From: Pseudanabaenaceae cyanobacterium MP8IB2.15
Lineage (GTDB): Bacteria; Cyanobacteriota; Cyanobacteriia; Pseudanabaenales; Pseudanabaenaceae
NCBI GenBank assembly: GCA_030248825.1
Contig: JARCMB010000189.1
Location: forward strand, 1 to 7,768
Direction of reading: 5' to 3'
DNA: 7,768 nt
In this document: positions 5,427 through 7,768 of the stretch, in pieces
How positions within the stretch are numbered: the first letter of the stretch is position 1
How the letters are laid out: each line of letters opens with the position of its first letter
Made by a program: the position numbers and the translations under genes
The notes under the pieces: generated by a model
What the model saw: the letters and a program-made list of their open reading frames with translations, nothing else
What the model was told of the DNA's origin: nothing
The model's database searches: none

Positions 5427-5687
5427 ATGACTGCCCAAGAAATTGAATCTGTAATTTTGCAAGTCCTGCCTGGTGCTCAAGTTCAGGTGCAAGATCCGAT
5501 GAACGATCGACAGCATTTTGCGGCTGTGGTGATTGCTGAGCAATTCACAGGTTTAACGATGATTAAGCAACACCGATTAGTGAATGACGCGCTCAAGCAA
5601 TACATCGATAGCGGCGCAATTCATGCAATGCAGCTCAAAACCTACACGATCGCGCAGTGGCAAGAATCGAGTGTGCAATTTGGCTAA
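5427..5687 (+). CDS. BolA/IbaG-family protein
   Basis: A small 86-residue protein of the BolA fold (class II KH-like), closer in size and pattern to IbaG/YrbA than to long BolA. BolA-type proteins partner with monothiol CGFS glutaredoxins through a shared [2Fe-2S] cluster and act in iron and redox homeostasis. Visible signatures are RQHFAAVVIAEQFTGLTMIKQHRLVNDAL (29-56) and the closing block IHAMQLKTYTIAQW (65-78). His66 in IHAMQLK is at the position of the conserved C-terminal histidine that can ligate the cluster. The ATG at 5427 gives the family's usual N-terminus; an upstream TTG at 5403 would lie inside a hairpin. No glutaredoxin gene is next to it in this window. It follows queA by 57 nt. 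Confidence 0.9.
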   Translation: MTAQEIESVILQVLPGAQVQVQDPMNDRQHFAAVVIAEQFTGLTMIKQHRLVNDALKQYIDSGAIHAMQLKTYTIAQWQESSVQFG

Positions 5688-5721
5688 TCGTCAGTAAATT
5701 AATTACCAAAACTTAGAAAGC

Positions 5722-7182
5722 ATGTCATCACCTGCAATTCCAGATCGAAAAACTGAGCGACTCAGCTTCATGACAAAGCTGGCTTATGGCGCGGGAGATT
5801 TGGGCCCAGCAATTACGGCGAATATTCTGTCATTTTTTCTGCTGTTCTTTTTTACAAATGTGGCAGGACTGGATGCGGGACTAGCAGGATCGATTTTGCT
5901 GATCAGTAAGGTTTGGGATGCAATCAACGATCCGATTGTGGGGGTGCTGACCGATCGAACTCAGTCACGTTGGGGGCGGCGGCTGCCTTGGTTGTTGTAT
6001 GGCGCGATTCCGTTTGGCGTATTTTTCTTTTTGCAATGGATTGTGCCAACTACAGATCAATGGGGACTGTTTTGGTATTACATCGCGATCTCCGTGATGT
6101 TCAATACTTTCTACACGGTGGTGAACTTACCGTACACGGCTTTAACCCCAGAGCTGACCCAAGACTACAACGAGCGCACAAATCTCAGCAGCTTTCGGTT
6201 TACGTTTTCGATCGGCGGTAGCATTCTTTCTTTGCTCATCGCTCAGGTGATTTTTGCCCTAGTCAAGTCCAATCAAGGATCGGAAAACTTGCAATACATG
6301 GTTTTAGGCGGTGTATGTGCGATTTTGGCGGTGTTGTCGTTGTACTGGTGTGTGTATGGCACACGCGATCGAGTTCTCGCCAAAGAAGCCGAACGGTTGG
6401 CAAATCAGGCATCACAACCGATTGAAGCTCCAACCCCCTTGTTTGAACAACTGCGGATTGTATTTAGCAATCGCCCTTTTCTCTATGTGATCGGGATTTA
6501 CTTCTGTTCATGGCTGGCTGTTCAAGTTACGGCTTCGATCATTCCTTACTTTGTCGTCAACTGGATGCAGCTAACTGAAGCTGATTTTATCCAAGTCACG
6601 ATCGCGGTGCAGGGAACGGCTTTGGTGATGTTGTATGTCTGGAGTGCGGTCAGTGCGAGATTTGGCAAGAAAGCCGTTTACTTTATGGGCATGGGATTGT
6701 GGATTGTGGCTCAGGGTGGACTATTTTTCTTGCAACCTGGACAGGTAGGCTGGATGTATGTTTTGGCGGTGATGGCGGGGTTTGGGGTGTCAACTGCTTA
6801 TTTAGTGCCGTGGTCAATGATTCCCGATGTCACGGATCTGAATGAGTTGAGAACTGGCAAACGGCAGGAGGGCATCTTTTACGCCTTTATGGTGTTGCTG
6901 CAAAAATTAGGACTGGCTGTCGCATTATTTTTCTTGGGACAGGCCCTTTCTTGGTCAAACTTTGTCGAAAAAATTCCTGGGCAACCCTCACCGATTCAGC
7001 CAGAATCTGCACTTATGGCAATTCGGATTGCGATCGGCCCGTTGCCGACGATCGCCTTACTCTGCGGTCTGGTGTTGGCTTATTTTTACCCGATTACCAA
7101 AGAAGCCCACGCCGAGATTTTACAGAGATTGCGCGATCGACACCTCGATCGAATCAGCGATCGGGAAAATTTAAAACTTTAA
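5722..7182 (+). CDS. GPH-family sugar:cation symporter (MelB-like MFS transporter)
   Basis: A 486-residue, 12-helix membrane protein of the glycoside-pentoside-hexuronide:cation symporter family within the major facilitator superfamily. The N-terminal half holds KLAYGAGDLG (19-28), KVWDAINDPIVGVLTDRTQSRWGRRLPWL (63-91) and NLPYTALTPELTQDYNERT (135-153). The C-terminal half holds PWSMIPDVTDLNELRTGKRQEGIFYAFMVLLQKLG (363-397). Aligned from memory with enteric MelB, D26, D66, D70, R159 and K395 keep the residues MelB has at D19, D55, D59, R149 and K377, but N135 replaces MelB D124. Substrate and coupling ion cannot be assigned; cyanobacterial members are often labelled melibiose or lactose carriers without proof. 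A cytoplasmic loop at 213-245 separates the halves and a charged helix ends the protein. It begins 34 nt after bolA. Confidence 0.9.
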   Translation: MSSPAIPDRKTERLSFMTKLAYGAGDLGPAITANILSFFLLFFFTNVAGLDAGLAGSILLISKVWDAINDPIVGVLTDRTQSRWGRRLPWLLYGAIPFGVFFFLQWIVPTTDQWGLFWYYIAISVMFNTFYTVVNLPYTALTPELTQDYNERTNLSSFRFTFSIGGSILSLLIAQVIFALVKSNQGSENLQYMVLGGVCAILAVLSLYWCVYGTRDRVLAKEAERLANQASQPIEAPTPLFEQLRIVFSNRPFLYVIGIYFCSWLAVQVTASIIPYFVVNWMQLTEADFIQVTIAVQGTALVMLYVWSAVSARFGKKAVYFMGMGLWIVAQGGLFFLQPGQVGWMYVLAVMAGFGVSTAYLVPWSMIPDVTDLNELRTGKRQEGIFYAFMVLLQKLGLAVALFFLGQALSWSNFVEKIPGQPSPIQPESALMAIRIAIGPLPTIALLCGLVLAYFYPITKEAHAEILQRLRDRHLDRISDRENLKL

Positions 7183-7206
7183 GAGGGGCGAGTTTAAATT
7201 TAAACT
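7167..7206. repeat. Hairpin and 16-bp palindrome between transporter gene and tpiA
   Basis: AGTTTAAATTTAAACT (7191-7206) is a perfect 16-bp palindrome. Its left part also pairs with AAATTTAAAACT (7167-7178) apart from one bulged A, across a 12-nt GC-rich loop. The stem overlaps the last codons of the transporter gene. No T-run follows, so it is a poor intrinsic terminator. A protein-binding site in the tpiA promoter region, 45-60 nt before the start codon, is equally possible. Confidence 0.5.
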
Positions 7207-7237
7207 AAGAAAGCACAAATTTTAGATCACTAGATTT

Positions 7238-7242
7238 AAGGA
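7238..7242 (+). promoter_or_regulatory. Shine-Dalgarno AAGGA that selects the TTG start of tpiA
   Basis: AAGGA lies 8 nt before the TTG at 7251. No ATG or GTG in frame offers the correct N-terminus, so this site supports the TTG start. Confidence 0.8.
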
Positions 7243-7250
7243 CGTTTACT

Positions 7251-7768
7251 TTGCGTAGAATTGCGATCGCTGGCAACTGGAAAATGTATAAAACCCAGGT
7301 TGAAGCCAAAGAGTTTTTAACTAATTTCTTGGCAGAGCTGAAATCAGGATCGGCTGACAATAAGCTGACTCTGTTGTTTGCCCCATTTACAACTCTGCCT
7401 GTAATGCTCGCGGCAACTGGAGCGTACGGCTCATATGGCTTGAATATTGGGGCGCAGAATCTCCATTGGGCTGACAATGGCGCATTTACAGGCGAAATCT
7501 CCGCACCGATGTTAGTAGAACTAGGGATTAAATATGTAATTGTTGGGCACAGTGAACGGCGACAATTTTTCGGCGAAACCAACGAAACCGTAAATCAACG
7601 CCTCAAGGCAGCGCAGAAACATGGGATCACACCGATTTTATGTGTCGGTGAGAGCAAGCAGCAACGCGATCGAGGCGAAACCGAAGCTTGGATCATGACC
7701 CAGCTCAAACAAGGACTAGAGGGTGTGGATCAGCAAAATTTAATCATTGCCTACGAACCAATCTGGGC
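7251..7768 (+). CDS. tpiA: Triosephosphate isomerase, 5' two thirds (runs off the window)
   Basis: TpiA interconverts dihydroxyacetone phosphate and glyceraldehyde 3-phosphate in glycolysis, gluconeogenesis and the Calvin cycle. The first 172 codons of an expected 240 or so are present. The start is TTG, giving MRRIAIAGNWKMYKTQ, exactly where the family begins. Catalytic residues are visible: N9 and K11 in GNWKMYKT, H100 in IVGHSERRQFFGET, and E169 in IAYEPIW just before the window edge. The reading frame is open throughout with no frameshift. The next ATG in frame (codon 12) would cut off the catalytic lysine, so it cannot be the start. It follows the transporter gene by 68 nt and probably has its own promoter in that gap, but I cannot name the hexamers. 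Confidence 0.96.
   Translation, partial: MRRIAIAGNWKMYKTQVEAKEFLTNFLAELKSGSADNKLTLLFAPFTTLPVMLAATGAYGSYGLNIGAQNLHWADNGAFTGEISAPMLVELGIKYVIVGHSERRQFFGETNETVNQRLKAAQKHGITPILCVGESKQQRDRGETEAWIMTQLKQGLEGVDQQNLIIAYEPIW

Noticed and set aside
7205..7582. Long reading frame on the - strand
   Set aside because: It is antisense to tpiA, whose catalytic motifs are all intact on the + strand.

Overview
The window looks like ordinary cyanobacterial chromosome. Three things point there. The palindrome GCGATCGC (HIP1) occurs five times (starting at 537, 792, 1472, 4860 and 7263), where about 0.1 would be expected by chance. CGATCG cores are frequent inside genes. There is also an NdhS-type subunit of the photosynthetic NDH-1 complex, and the closing repeat-rich tail of a Uma2-family protein of the kind common in cyanobacteria. 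Genus cannot be settled from the sequence; a filamentous, moderately AT-rich cyanobacterium is a guess.

Layout on the + strand, left to right: the 3' end of a Uma2-family gene (1-170) carrying five 21-bp in-frame tandem repeats; cobS (183-962, last step of cobalamin assembly); purF (1010-2464, first committed step of purine synthesis); a small VOC/glyoxalase-fold protein 4 nt downstream (2469-2954); and ndhS (3053-3268). Two small genes of unknown function then lie on the - strand (3299-3553 and 3801-4028). The first converges on ndhS across a shared hairpin terminator. The second has the strongest Shine-Dalgarno match in the window. From 4302 the + strand resumes with queA (tRNA queuosine synthesis), a bolA/ibaG-like gene (5427-5687), a GPH-family sugar:cation symporter (5722-7182) and the first two thirds of tpiA (7251 to the window edge), which starts with TTG.

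Most neighbours share no single pathway; this is housekeeping synteny rather than a dedicated system. I found no convincing undescribed multi-gene system. The parts least explained are non-coding: the AT-rich gap 3554-3800, with several exact inverted repeats, and the divergent region 4029-4301, where 4109-4190 can be drawn as a three-way-junction RNA followed by a T-run. The two uncharacterised small proteins beside these gaps are the other open items.
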